A DNA stretch of 64,000 nt from an uncultured Candidatus Neoarthromitus sp. (GCA_937890765.1 CALADQ010000020.1:1-64000), one strand, 5' to 3'. Numbered from the stretch's first letter, positions 44,444 through 54,054 are shown. A program made the numbers and translations. The notes: generated from the letters alone by a model not told the origin.

Positions 44444-45267
44444 AATTAATGCTTGAATATGTGCATAAAGATTCATTTATACATGAACTAACTGGAGCAA
44501 CTAAACTTTTATGTTTTTTGCTTTGGTGCATTACAACTATGATAACTTACGATACGAGAATTTTAATATTTATGATAACAATTAGCATAGTTTTGTTTAA
44601 AATCTCTAAAATAAATTTTCAAGAAGTTGCATTCGTAATTTTATTTATTGTATTCTTTTTAATTTTGAACAATATATTCATATATATTTTTGCACCTAAC
44701 ACTGGAACAGATGTTTACGGAACAAAAACAATTTTAATTAATTTGTTCGGAAACTATTCTATCACTTTAGAACAAATTTTTTATCAGCTTAACATAACTT
44801 TAAAATATTTTAGTGTGATTCCTATTGCTCTTTTGTTTATATTAACAACCCACCCAAGCGAATTTGCATCATCATTAAGCAAAATAGGAATTAGCTATAA
44901 AATTTCTTACGCAATTTCTCTTTCGCTTAGATACATACCTGATATAATAAATGATTATAAAAATATATCAACATCAAAACAAGCTAGAGGGATAGATTTA
45001 TCTAAAAATGAAAAACTAATTAAACGAATTAAAAACGTATTTTTAATTTTAGTTCCAATAATATTTTCAAGCTTAGAGAGAATCGAAAAAATATCTTGTG
45101 CAATGGAGCTTAGAGCTTTTGGCTACAAAAAAAAGAGAACATGGTACAATGAAAGAGAGTTTAAACCAAAAGATATTTTTTCAATTTTATGTTTCTCACT
45201 TCTTGTTTTAATTTCAATAATATTTTTGTATATAAATGGCGGAAGATTTTACAATCCTTTCATATAA
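44440..45267 (+). CDS. ECF transporter transmembrane component EcfT
   Basis: A 275-residue membrane protein. After the N-terminal HELTGATKLLCFLLWC helix come further helices and the two EcfT coupling motifs, SKQARGIDLSKN and AMELRAFGYKKK, which dock on the ATPases. The start lies inside the ecfA stop (ATGA). It completes the S-AA'-T unit. Confidence 0.93.
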   Translation: MKLMLEYVHKDSFIHELTGATKLLCFLLWCITTMITYDTRILIFMITISIVLFKISKINFQEVAFVILFIVFFLILNNIFIYIFAPNTGTDVYGTKTILINLFGNYSITLEQIFYQLNITLKYFSVIPIALLFILTTHPSEFASSLSKIGISYKISYAISLSLRYIPDIINDYKNISTSKQARGIDLSKNEKLIKRIKNVFLILVPIIFSSLERIEKISCAMELRAFGYKKKRTWYNEREFKPKDIFSILCFSLLVLISIIFLYINGGRFYNPFI

Positions 45268-45294
45268 AAAGAGAGAATTTTAAATTCTCTCTTT
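45266..45294. terminator. Bidirectional terminator
   Basis: AAAGAGAGAATTT-TAAATTCTCTCTTT between convergent ecfT and the BFD-like gene. Confidence 0.88.
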
Positions 45295-45478
45295 ACTTTA
45301 GCGTATCGATAATTTCAATTATTTTGTCTTTGCATCTTTTTCCTCCGCAACCTCCACAAGTTGCGCCCGTTTGTTTTTTTACATCTTCAACAGTTTTAGC
45401 TCCCTCAAGTATACTTTCTTTTATAGTGTGCTTGTTGATTCCCCTGCATAAACAAACCTTAGTTAACTTATCTTTCAT
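45293..45478 (-). CDS. BFD-like [2Fe-2S]-binding small protein
   Basis: About 61 residues. Early C-x-C (KVCLCRGINKHTI) and a late cysteine cluster (TGATCGGCGGKRC) surround the GAKTVEDVKKQTGA segment typical of BFD-like Fer2_BFD domains. Such proteins bind a [2Fe-2S] cluster, sometimes shuttling electrons to bacterioferritin. No bacterioferritin gene is present here. GGAGG lies before the ATG at 45478; an earlier in-frame ATG overlaps the binding site. Confidence 0.85.
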   Translation of the reverse strand: MKDKLTKVCLCRGINKHTIKESILEGAKTVEDVKKQTGATCGGCGGKRCKDKIIEIIDTLK

Positions 45479-45603
45479 TATATCCTCCATTTTGTTTTTA
45501 ACCTCCCAAAATTATTTTTATCTATTAAAATTATTCCAAAATTAAAAATTCTAAATACAAAATTAAATCTTGTTTGATGTATTATAAACATATAATTTAT
45601 TTT

Positions 45604-45632
45604 TTGACAAGATTTTATTTTAATTTTATAAC
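45604..45632 (+). promoter_or_regulatory. Promoter of the LTA-synthase-like gene
   Basis: TTGACA, 17-base spacer, TATAAC. Predicted leader about 45 bases long; no clear Shine-Dalgarno precedes the ATG at 45685. Confidence 0.6.
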
Positions 45633-45684
45633 ATTCAATGTATAATAAATCTCATGGTGTTTTGTATTTTTCATTACAATAGTT

Positions 45685-47688
45685 ATGATGATAAATATTT
45701 TTGAAAATGAAAAACGAAATAAATTTTATTTACTGTGGTATGTTGTTACCTGTTTGTTTTTCTTCCTGTTAATAGAAGTTATACAAAGAAGAGATTTAAA
45801 TTCTATTAAACAAATTTTAAATTTCCCTTCAATAATTTATTTGATTTCATTTTTTATTTTTACAAGCACTTATGTGTTTATATTTAAAAAACCTATTATA
45901 ATTTGTGCAGTGCATTATAGTTTTTGGTGCGTTCTTGCCTTCATTAGCAATATTAATTTATATTTTAAAGGAATCCCTTTGGTTTTTGAAGATCTTTTCT
46001 TAGTTAAAGAAGCTGCAAACATTGCATCGAAATACATAAACAAAGTTGTAATAATAAGTTTATTGATTATTTTAATTTGTTTGATTTTGGTTTTCTCAAT
46101 TTTGTTTAAATATTTTTACAAAGTTAATGTTAATCTTTTCAACGTTAAAAATAAATTTTTAAAAATTTCGTTATCTTTAATTTATTTATTCGTATATTCA
46201 ATATCTTTAAATGATTTATTTTATTTTGGAAAATCCATAACTTATACTGTAAGCGATTTTAATCCAATTGATACATACAACAAAAACGGTTTTTTACACG
46301 CCTTTTATTCATCGTCTTACGGATTTTTATCAAATTCAAACAAAGATTATGACTTAAATAAAGTTATTGAAATTAAAAATAAAATTCAGAAAATTCCAAA
46401 AAATCAAAAACCAGAAAACGCTAATTTCATATTAATACAACTTGAATCTATACTAGATCCATTAAAATTAAATGGAGTTAGTTACTCTGAAGATCCTCTT
46501 AAAAATTTTCATCAACTAAGCAAAACTAATCAAAGTGGAGAAATTATTGTTCCTGTTATAGGTGGAGGCACAACTCAAACGGAATTTGAAATTTTAACGG
46601 GAATAGACATTAAAAAACTATTTACAAGAATGCCCTATTTAAATTTATTAAATCACACTTGTATTGAAAGCATTTCAAATATTTTTGAAAAACAATATTA
46701 TGAAACAACTGCCATACACAATTATTTTTCCACATTTTATAACAGAACAAAAGCTTATGAAAATTTGGGATTTAATAATTTTATACCTTTAGAAACAATT
46801 TCAAGAAGAGATATGAGTGAAAATTATTGGTATAAAGATTACTTGTTAATAGATGAAATTAAAAACAAAATAATTTCAACAAAAGAAAAGGATTTTATAT
46901 TTGGCGTAACTGTGGAATCACACGGACCTTACAACACAAAAATAACTCCAGGTATAACAGTGGAAAGCTCTTTGTTAGATGAAAATGAAAGAATAGAACT
47001 TCAAAACTATGTAAACATTATAAAACACGTTGATGATTTTATTGTGGATTTAATAAAATCTTTAAACGAAACGAATGAAGATTATGTTTTGGTATTTTAC
47101 AGCGATCATTTACCTGCATTAGGTGAAAACCAAAGCACTTTTATAAAAACATTAAACGATGAAGAATTTTTTAAAACTCCCTATTTAATTGTAAAATCTA
47201 ATAATGTAAAGGAGATTTCTCTGGGAAATGAAGCTATACATGCTTATGAATTTACATACAAAATTTTAAAAGAATTAGGATTTGATTTAACCATATATCA
47301 AAATTTTAGAGAAGCATTTCAAAATTACGAAAATTTCAATGAGTATGAAAAACAATTACTTTTAGATACTAGTAAAAACCACAATAATATTTATGAAAAT
47401 AATATTTTCCCTTACGATGTAAACACAGTAAAAGTTGGGAATTTTCCACCTTTAATAAACGATATTTTTATTCAAAATAACTATGTTTACATAATGGGTG
47501 AAAACTTCACTCCAAATTCAAAAATAGTTGTAAATAAAAAACAACAAGAAAGCAAATACATATCGGAAAACTATATTAAAGTTTTAAATTATAAACCTAA
47601 ACCAGGGGATACTTTCGTTTCTGTAACATATTCAAATAAAAATTCTCCTCTTAATGTAAGTAATTCGTTTAAGTTTAACAATCAATAG
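45685..47688 (+). CDS. LTA synthase-family (sulfatase-fold) phosphoglycerol transferase-like protein
   Basis: A 667-residue membrane enzyme. Five N-terminal helices (residues 15-180) anchor an extracellular alkaline-phosphatase/sulfatase-fold domain. Metal and nucleophile motifs: NFILIQLES, GGGTTQTEFEILTG (Thr nucleophile position), TVESHGPY and FYSDHLPALGE. The family transfers glycerol-phosphate-type groups to lipids or glycans of the envelope. About 95 residues after the catalytic domain look like a beta-rich IPT/TIG-like domain (IFIQNNYVYIMGENFTPNSK), which is not standard for LtaS. The ATG lacks a clear Shine-Dalgarno. Confidence 0.85.
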   Translation: MMINIFENEKRNKFYLLWYVVTCLFFFLLIEVIQRRDLNSIKQILNFPSIIYLISFFIFTSTYVFIFKKPIIICAVHYSFWCVLAFISNINLYFKGIPLVFEDLFLVKEAANIASKYINKVVIISLLIILICLILVFSILFKYFYKVNVNLFNVKNKFLKISLSLIYLFVYSISLNDLFYFGKSITYTVSDFNPIDTYNKNGFLHAFYSSSYGFLSNSNKDYDLNKVIEIKNKIQKIPKNQKPENANFILIQLESILDPLKLNGVSYSEDPLKNFHQLSKTNQSGEIIVPVIGGGTTQTEFEILTGIDIKKLFTRMPYLNLLNHTCIESISNIFEKQYYETTAIHNYFSTFYNRTKAYENLGFNNFIPLETISRRDMSENYWYKDYLLIDEIKNKIISTKEKDFIFGVTVESHGPYNTKITPGITVESSLLDENERIELQNYVNIIKHVDDFIVDLIKSLNETNEDYVLVFYSDHLPALGENQSTFIKTLNDEEFFKTPYLIVKSNNVKEISLGNEAIHAYEFTYKILKELGFDLTIYQNFREAFQNYENFNEYEKQLLLDTSKNHNNIYENNIFPYDVNTVKVGNFPPLINDIFIQNNYVYIMGENFTPNSKIVVNKKQQESKYISENYIKVLNYKPKPGDTFVSVTYSNKNSPLNVSNSFKFNNQ

Positions 47689-47705
47689 AAAGGATGGATT
47701 TAGTG

Positions 47706-49262
47706 ATGAAAAATACTTATTACGTAACAACGCCTATTTATTATGCGTCTGGAAATCTTCACATTGGACATACTTACACAACTGTAATAAGCGATTGTTT
47801 AGCTAGATTTAAAAGACTTCAAGGATTTGAAACTATGTTTTTAACTGGAACTGACGAACATGGATTGAAAATTCAACAAAATGCTGAAAAAGCAAATGAA
47901 GATTTAAAAATTTATGTTGACAAAATAGCTTATAAAATAAAAGAGCTTTGGAATTTGTTTAATATAAAATACGATAAATTTATAAGAACAACTGATCCTT
48001 ATCACATAGAAACTGTTCAAAATATTTTTGAAACTCTATATAAAAATGGAGATATATACAAATCACATTATGAAGGACATTATTGCGTACCTTGCGAATC
48101 TTATTTAACAGAAACTCAACTTATTGATGGCAAATGTCCTGATTGTAAAAGGGAAGTTATACTCCAAAAAGAAGAAGCGTACTTTTTTAAAATAAGCAAA
48201 TATGCAGATAAACTTCTCAAACACATTGAGGAAAATGATGAATTTATTAAACCCAAATCCAGAAAAAATGAAATGATAAATAATTTTATTAAACCTGGTC
48301 TTCAAGATTTGTGTGTTTCTAGAACTAGTTTTAAATGGGGAATACCTGTTAAATTTGATTCTGAACATGTTGTTTATGTTTGGATAGATGCTTTATCAAA
48401 TTATATTTCCGCCTTGGGATATAAAAATAATCAAACTAATTTAATGGATAAATTTTGGCCAGCAGATTTACATATTGTTGGAAAAGAAATTGTAAGATTT
48501 CACGTTATATATTGGCCTATAATGCTACTTGCTTTAAATCTTCCTCTTCCAAAACAAATTTTTGGACATGGATGGTTGTTAATAGATGGAAGTAAAATGT
48601 CTAAATCTCAAGGAAAAGTTATAGATCCAATTATTCTTGCCAAACATTTTCCTGTAGACGCTATAAGATATTTTTTATTGAGAGAAGTTACTTTTGGAAA
48701 TGATGGTGTATTTAACAACGAATTATTTATTTTAAAAATAAATGCAGATCTTTCAAATCTTTTAGGAAATTTAGTCTCTAGAACTATATCAATGGTTCAA
48801 AAATATTTTGATGGAATTATTCCAGAGCAAAATGAAATTTTAGATATAGATTTAAAATTAATTGAAAGCGTAAAATCTTTAAAGCAAAAAGTTGAAAAGA
48901 ATATGGATGATTTAAAAATCTCTTTAGCTTTAAGTGAAATTTTTGATGTAATAAGTATTTCAAATAAATATATTGATGAAACTAAGCCTTGGATTCTTGG
49001 CAAAGATGAAAATAATAAACATCGACTTGGTACTGTCTTATTTAATTTGTGTGAATCAATAAGAGTTATTTCAATTTTACTTTCTCCATTTATGCCTGAT
49101 ACTTCTATAGAAATCAAAAATAAATTAAATTATGAAATTGAAGATTTCAATTCTCTAAATTTATTTAAAGGAACAAAATCAGGAACTTTAGTTAACAAAA
49201 GAGAAAATTTATTTCCTAGAATAGATTTAAAAAAGAAATTAGAAGAGCTTGAGCAAGCTTAA
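47706..49262 (+). CDS. metG: Methionyl-tRNA synthetase (short form)
   Basis: About 518 residues. The class I motif HIGH appears as NLHIGHTYTT, the zinc knuckle is CVPCESYL with CPDCKRE, and the signature loop is KMSKSQGKVIDP. It charges both initiator and elongator tRNA-Met. Many clostridial enzymes are about 640 residues because of a C-terminal EMAPII-like tRNA-binding domain; this one stops after the anticodon domain. Upstream AAAGGATGG allows the ATG at 47706. Unlike in Bacillus, tatD is not next to it. Confidence 0.95.
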   Translation: MKNTYYVTTPIYYASGNLHIGHTYTTVISDCLARFKRLQGFETMFLTGTDEHGLKIQQNAEKANEDLKIYVDKIAYKIKELWNLFNIKYDKFIRTTDPYHIETVQNIFETLYKNGDIYKSHYEGHYCVPCESYLTETQLIDGKCPDCKREVILQKEEAYFFKISKYADKLLKHIEENDEFIKPKSRKNEMINNFIKPGLQDLCVSRTSFKWGIPVKFDSEHVVYVWIDALSNYISALGYKNNQTNLMDKFWPADLHIVGKEIVRFHVIYWPIMLLALNLPLPKQIFGHGWLLIDGSKMSKSQGKVIDPIILAKHFPVDAIRYFLLREVTFGNDGVFNNELFILKINADLSNLLGNLVSRTISMVQKYFDGIIPEQNEILDIDLKLIESVKSLKQKVEKNMDDLKISLALSEIFDVISISNKYIDETKPWILGKDENNKHRLGTVLFNLCESIRVISILLSPFMPDTSIEIKNKLNYEIEDFNSLNLFKGTKSGTLVNKRENLFPRIDLKKKLEELEQA

Positions 49263-49271
49263 ACTTATATT

Positions 49272-49312
49272 TAGATGAAGTTTTTTATACGAAAATTTCA
49301 TCTATTTTTTTT
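49272..49312 (+). terminator. Terminator after metG
   Basis: TAGATGAAg-loop-TTTCATCTATTTTTTT, shortly past the metG stop. Confidence 0.75.
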
Positions 49313-49552
49313 ACATTTTATATATAAATTATATTTTTTTACATTTGTGAAAAACGTTGTTTTTAAATAATTTTTAAATAATTTTTAAACTATAATACAT
49401 ACTATATTAAGGCAAGATATTATATTTTTAATATTTATGTGTTATATAACTTAAAATAAAAGATTTTAATAAATCTTGAAAAATAAAAATATTAAAACTA
49501 AAATATTAAGTACTTAATTAAATTTATTGGACCTTTGTGGAGGTAATTTCTT
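49313..49552 (+). promoter_or_regulatory. AT-rich leader region of rplI with a 14-base palindrome
   Basis: No gene is recognisable. A TATAAT at 49391-49396 lacks a clear -35. ATTAAGTACTTAAT (49505-49518) is a perfect palindrome 34 bases before the rplI start, and a small hairpin (AAGATTT-TAAT-AAATCTT) lies upstream of it. Confidence 0.35.
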
Positions 49553-49996
49553 ATGAAAGTTATATTAACAAGTGATATTAAAAATATAGGAAAAAAAGAT
49601 GATTTAATAGAAGTATCTGATGGATACGCTAGAAATTTTTTATTTCCAAGAAAACTCGCTATAGAAGCTAATGAAAGTAATATAAATACATTAAATTATA
49701 AAAAGGAACAAGAAAGGCAAGCTCACATAAGAAAAGTTGAAGAATTTCAACAAATTGCAAATGAACTAAAGGGAAAAGAAATTTTAATAAAAACTAAAAT
49801 TGGAAACAATGGAAAATTATTTGGTGCTATTACTTCTAAAGATGTATGTAATAAAATTAACGAATTATATAATTTAAATTTAGATAAAAAGAGACTATCT
49901 TTTGATCAAGTTAAAACTTTAGGTAATTACCCAATTTCTATAAAATTATGCCCAGAAGTTTCAGTTAATATGGTTTTGAAAGTTATTAGTGAATGA
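49553..49996 (+). CDS. rplI: 50S ribosomal protein L9
   Basis: A 147-residue protein with the L9 signature at the N-terminus: MKVILTSDIKNIGKKDDLIEVSDGYARNFLFPRKLA in order (GYARNFL is diagnostic). The long connecting helix and C-terminal domain (KIGNNGKLFGAITSKDV) are intact. ATG after GGAGGT. Followed by lonC and, after an inserted regulator, dnaB, the conserved rplI-lon-dnaB cluster of clostridia. Confidence 0.97.
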   Translation: MKVILTSDIKNIGKKDDLIEVSDGYARNFLFPRKLAIEANESNINTLNYKKEQERQAHIRKVEEFQQIANELKGKEILIKTKIGNNGKLFGAITSKDVCNKINELYNLNLDKKRLSFDQVKTLGNYPISIKLCPEVSVNMVLKVISE

Positions 49997-50031
49997 TTTT
50001 TATATAATTTAAAAGTTAAGGGGGAGATAAT

Positions 50032-51957
50032 TTGAAATCGGAAGTTACAATAGACGAAATAGAGAAATTACTTCAAAAAAGTAATGACATTGAATTTAAA
50101 GTTAGAGTTTTATATGAAATGCTTGAAAAACTTTACGACAAAAATAATATTAAAACTCGAGCATCTAAATTTAAATTGATTAAACATATTTCAAGCAAAA
50201 ATGCTAACGAAAAACTTTATGCAATAAATGTTATTGCTAGTGATGGAAAATCTTTAATGGAGATTCCCTCAAACGATGAATTGGAAGAAACATATTTAAT
50301 AACTAAAAATTTAATCATTGAAGAAATTAGTAGGAGATATATTCAAAGCAAACTCGAAAATGAAGTTGAAGCTTTATTAAATGAAAAACAAGAGAAATAT
50401 ATAGATGAAATAAAATTACAAATAATTAAGAAAAACAAAGGACCTGAAAATACAAAAACCTTGAAGAAGTACGCTCAATTAGAAATGCTCACTAAAAAAA
50501 AGCTAAACAAAAATATTCAAAGTGTTTTAAGACCTCAATCCTTTGATGAAATTGTTGGGCAATCTCGTTCTATAAAATCTCTGATTTCAAAACTTATTTC
50601 TCCTTATCCACAACATATTTTAATATATGGACCTCCTGGTGTTGGTAAAACTTCAGCTGCACGAATTGCTCTCGAAGAAGCAAAAAAATATAGTTTTACT
50701 CCGTTCAATGAAAAATCAAATTTTATTGAAGTTAATGGAACGACTTTAAGATGGGATCCAAGGGAAGTTACAAATCCTCTTTTAGGTTCTGTTCACGATC
50801 CTATTTATCAAGGTAGCAAAAAAGATTTAGCGGAAGTTGGTATACCTGAACCAAAACCTGGTTTAGTTACAGATGCCCATGGTGGGATTTTGTTTATAGA
50901 TGAAATTGGAGAATTGGATTTAATTCTTCAAAATAAACTTCTTAAAGTTTTAGAAGATAAAAAGGTTGATTTTTCATCTGCTTACTACGATCCTGATGAT
51001 GAAAACATACCTAAATATATAAAATTTTTATTTGAAAATGGAGCTCCTGCTGATTTTATTTTAATTGGTGCAACAACAAGAGAGCCTCATGAAATAAATC
51101 CTGCTCTTCGTTCAAGATGTGCTGAAATATATTTTGAACCTTTAACTTCAAAAGACATTCAAATAATTGTTAAAAACGCTTCGAACAAATTGGGAATAGA
51201 ACTTGAAGATGGGGTGGATAAATTAATAAGCGAACATTGTATTGAAGGAAGAAAAGCTACAAACATTATAAGCGATTCTTATGGATACACTCTTTATAAA
51301 AATAAAGATTTAAAACATAACGAAAAAGTTGTAGTTTCAAAAGAAATTGTTAAAGAAGTTCTTTCATCATCTAGAACATCGCCCTTTATAAAAGCTTCAA
51401 ATGATAAAGAAAAACAAATTGGACTCGTAAAAGGTTTAGGTGTTTCTGGTTTTCTCGGTTCGATTTTAGATTTTGAGGCTGAAACATTTAAAGCAAAAAA
51501 AGTTTCTAAAGGAAAATTTAGGTTTAACGAAACAGCTGGTTCAATGACTAAGGATTCAGTTTTCAATGCCTCAACTGTTATAAGAAAAATTACTGGAATA
51601 GATTTAAATGATTACGATGTTCATTTAAATGCTATTGGCGGAGGAAAAATAGATGGTCCTTCTGCAGGCGCAGCAATAACTGTTTGCATATTAAGTTCAA
51701 TATTAAATGAACCAATACGCCAAGACATTGCAATAACTGGAGAAATATCTATCAAGGGTAAAATTAAACCTGTCGGTGGAATATTTGAAAAAATTTATGC
51801 AGCACGAAGAAAAGGACTTAAATACGTAATAATTCCTAAAGAAAATGAAAATGATATTCCTAAAAATTTAAATGACATAAAAGTTATTTGTGCTGAAACG
51901 ATAAACGATATAACTAATTTTTTATTTAAAAACAATTCCTCAGTTAAAATTATATAA
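50032..51957 (+). CDS. lonC: Lon-family ATP-dependent protease (spore LonC-like)
   Basis: A 641-residue protein. A 150-residue N-terminal helical region, unlike classical Lon, precedes an AAA+ module (ILIYGPPGVGKTSAARIAL; Walker B GGILFIDEIGELD) and a Lon-type protease domain with the Ser/Lys dyad (DGPSAGAAITVCILSS and KIKPVGGIFEKIYAA). Size and position beside rplI and dnaB fit the clostridial LonC branch rather than LonA. It probably degrades regulators during sporulation or stress. The start is TTG after GGGGGAG. Confidence 0.88.
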   Translation: MKSEVTIDEIEKLLQKSNDIEFKVRVLYEMLEKLYDKNNIKTRASKFKLIKHISSKNANEKLYAINVIASDGKSLMEIPSNDELEETYLITKNLIIEEISRRYIQSKLENEVEALLNEKQEKYIDEIKLQIIKKNKGPENTKTLKKYAQLEMLTKKKLNKNIQSVLRPQSFDEIVGQSRSIKSLISKLISPYPQHILIYGPPGVGKTSAARIALEEAKKYSFTPFNEKSNFIEVNGTTLRWDPREVTNPLLGSVHDPIYQGSKKDLAEVGIPEPKPGLVTDAHGGILFIDEIGELDLILQNKLLKVLEDKKVDFSSAYYDPDDENIPKYIKFLFENGAPADFILIGATTREPHEINPALRSRCAEIYFEPLTSKDIQIIVKNASNKLGIELEDGVDKLISEHCIEGRKATNIISDSYGYTLYKNKDLKHNEKVVVSKEIVKEVLSSSRTSPFIKASNDKEKQIGLVKGLGVSGFLGSILDFEAETFKAKKVSKGKFRFNETAGSMTKDSVFNASTVIRKITGIDLNDYDVHLNAIGGGKIDGPSAGAAITVCILSSILNEPIRQDIAITGEISIKGKIKPVGGIFEKIYAARRKGLKYVIIPKENENDIPKNLNDIKVICAETINDITNFLFKNNSSVKII

Positions 51958-51963
51958 ATGAAT

Positions 51964-52506
51964 TTAAAAATTTGGTGGAGTGCTTATCCAAAGGACACAT
52001 GCCTCTAGAGAATTTGAAGTATTTTCTATGTAATGATCTGTTGTTGGTGAAAAATAAAAGCACTCTCCTTTTTTTACCCTTATTTTTCTGCTTCCTAAAT
52101 TTAAATAAATACTTCCAGAAAAAACATATCCAAACTCTTCTCCTTCATGAGGATTTTCTTTGGAAGTTTTTCCTCCTCCATATAGATTTACAATTATAGG
52201 TTCCATTTTATTTTTTTGAGAATTTGGGACTATCCAATGAATATTATTTTTTAAATCCTCATTGTTTGTTATAAAATAATCCTCTTTTCCAAAACAAATT
52301 TTTTCCTCGCCATTATCATTAAAAAATTCTTTAAGATTTGTTCCTAAACATTCTAAAACATCAACTAAAGTTGCTATTGACGGAGAAGTTAAATCTCTTT
52401 CTAATTGGGATATAAAACCTTTAGAAAGTTCGCTTCTATGAGCAAGCTCCTCTTGAGTCAATCCATTTTTAATGCGTAAATATTTTATTTTCTTACCTAT
52501 TTTCAT
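51964..52506 (-). CDS. XRE-family regulator with C-terminal cupin domain
   Basis: A 180-residue protein. Residues 1-65 are a Cro/C1 helix-turn-helix (IKYLRIKNGLTQEELAHRSELSKGFISQLERD). Residues 105-178 are a cupin (PHEGEEFGYVFSGSIYL, KGECFYFSPTTDHYIEN), presumed to bind a small ligand. Relatives (PuuR/SinR-cupin type) control amino-acid or polyamine metabolism. It is convergent with lonC, only 6 bases apart, without a visible terminator, and divergent from dnaB. Target genes cannot be inferred. Confidence 0.88.
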   Translation of the reverse strand: MKIGKKIKYLRIKNGLTQEELAHRSELSKGFISQLERDLTSPSIATLVDVLECLGTNLKEFFNDNGEEKICFGKEDYFITNNEDLKNNIHWIVPNSQKNKMEPIIVNLYGGGKTSKENPHEGEEFGYVFSGSIYLNLGSRKIRVKKGECFYFSPTTDHYIENTSNSLEACVLWISTPPNF

Positions 52507-52599
52507 AAAATCTCCAATAAAAAATTAATAAATATTAAACTTTAAGTTTAAAATTATAAACTAATTATAAATTAATTTAATTTTATTTGTCAATTAACA

Positions 52600-52608
52600 T
52601 GATATAAT
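52600..52608 (+). promoter_or_regulatory. Extended -10 promoter for dnaB
   Basis: TGATATAAT, an extended -10 element 36 bases before the ATG, with no convincing -35. The same element occurs before the gene at 58154. Confidence 0.5.
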
Positions 52609-52644
52609 ATAAAGGATTTATTATGTGAAGTTGGTGTATTAAAG

Positions 52645-53964
52645 ATGAATAATAAAATTTCTCCAAATAATATTGAATCTGAACAAACAATTATTGGCGG
52701 AATGATAATGAACAAAAATATTATTTATGAAGTAATTGAAATATTAAATCCCAATGATTTTTATAAAGATTCCCACAAAAATATTTTCAAAACAATTAAA
52801 AAATTATTTTTAGAAGATATTCACATAGATATAATTTCTTTAATTGAGTATTTAAAAAAAGATGGTTTACTAGAATCTTGTGGAGGTTCTTCTTACATAA
52901 CTGAAATATGCAATTCCATAACTACAACAGCGAACTTATCCACTCATATTAAAATTATTAAAGATAATTCAAAACTAAGAAAACTAATTGACTTATCAAA
53001 TAACACTCTTGAAAAAATATATAAAAAAGATGATCCTGATAAATTAATAGACGATATACAAAAAAATATTTTTGAAATTTCTCTTTCTGAAGATAAATCA
53101 GATGTTGAATCTTTAAACAACATTTTAGATAGAACTCTTGTTAATATTGAAAATTTATATATTAACAAAAATTCTTTTGTAGGTCTTTCTTCTGGATTTT
53201 ACGATTTAGATATGAAGCTTTCAGGTCTTCAAAAATCTCAAATGATTTTAATAGCCGCGCGTCCTTCTATGGGAAAAACAACTTTCGCCTTAAATATCGC
53301 CGAGAATGTTGCTACTAAAGATAAGAAAAGCGTTTTAATTTTCTCTCTTGAAATGAGCAAAGAACAACTAGCAAACAAACTTATTTCTTCAATAACAAAA
53401 ATAGACATGCACAAAATACAAACAGGTATGCTTGATGATTCTGATTTAGATAAATTAGCCCGGGGTATAGGAACGTTATCAGAAGCAAAAATATTTATAG
53501 ACGATACTCCTAATATTTCCATAAGCGAAATGAGAGCAAAATGCAGAAAATTAAAATTTTCAACGAACATAGATTTAATTGTAATAGATTATCTTCAACT
53601 TATGAGTGGAAATTTTAGAACTGAAAGCCGTCAACAAGAAGTTTCAGAAATTTCTCGATTTATAAAATCTCTTTCAAAAGAAATCAACTGCCCAGTTATC
53701 GCCTTATCTCAATTATCTCGTGCTCCTGAACAAAGGTCTGACCATAGACCAATGCTTTCTGATTTAAGAGAATCAGGTTCAATAGAACAAGACTCAGATA
53801 TTGTTCTCCTTCTTTATAGAGATGAATATTACAATAAAGATAGCGAATATAAAAACATTGCAGAATGTATTATAGCTAAACACAGAAATGGAGAAGTTGG
53901 AACTGTTAAACTTGCTTGGATAGGACAGTACTCAAAATTTATGAATTTAGACAACGTTCATTAA
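52645..53964 (+). CDS. dnaB: Replicative DNA helicase DnaB
   Basis: A 439-residue hexameric helicase (DnaC in Bacillus naming). The N-terminal helical hairpin domain (NIESEQTIIGGMIMN) precedes the RecA-like core: GLSSGFYDLDMKLSGL, Walker A AARPSMGKTTFALNIA, Walker B LIVIDYLQLMSG, and SQLSRAPEQRSDHRPMLSDL with the arginine finger region. Length and motifs are normal, with no intein. It would be loaded by the DnaD/DnaI-like pair encoded about 8 kb downstream. Confidence 0.96.
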   Translation: MNNKISPNNIESEQTIIGGMIMNKNIIYEVIEILNPNDFYKDSHKNIFKTIKKLFLEDIHIDIISLIEYLKKDGLLESCGGSSYITEICNSITTTANLSTHIKIIKDNSKLRKLIDLSNNTLEKIYKKDDPDKLIDDIQKNIFEISLSEDKSDVESLNNILDRTLVNIENLYINKNSFVGLSSGFYDLDMKLSGLQKSQMILIAARPSMGKTTFALNIAENVATKDKKSVLIFSLEMSKEQLANKLISSITKIDMHKIQTGMLDDSDLDKLARGIGTLSEAKIFIDDTPNISISEMRAKCRKLKFSTNIDLIVIDYLQLMSGNFRTESRQQEVSEISRFIKSLSKEINCPVIALSQLSRAPEQRSDHRPMLSDLRESGSIEQDSDIVLLLYRDEYYNKDSEYKNIAECIIAKHRNGEVGTVKLAWIGQYSKFMNLDNVH

Positions 53965-53970
53965 ACAAAA

Positions 53971-53999
53971 AAAAGGTATTCACATGAATACCTTTTTAA
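53971..53999 (+). terminator. Terminator after dnaB
   Basis: AAAAGGTATTCA-CATGAATACCTTTTT, a few bases past the dnaB stop. Confidence 0.88.
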
Positions 54000-54054
54000 A
54001 ATAATTCTCTATAATAACCATCGCTAAATAATCTTATCAATAAAAAACTAAATT

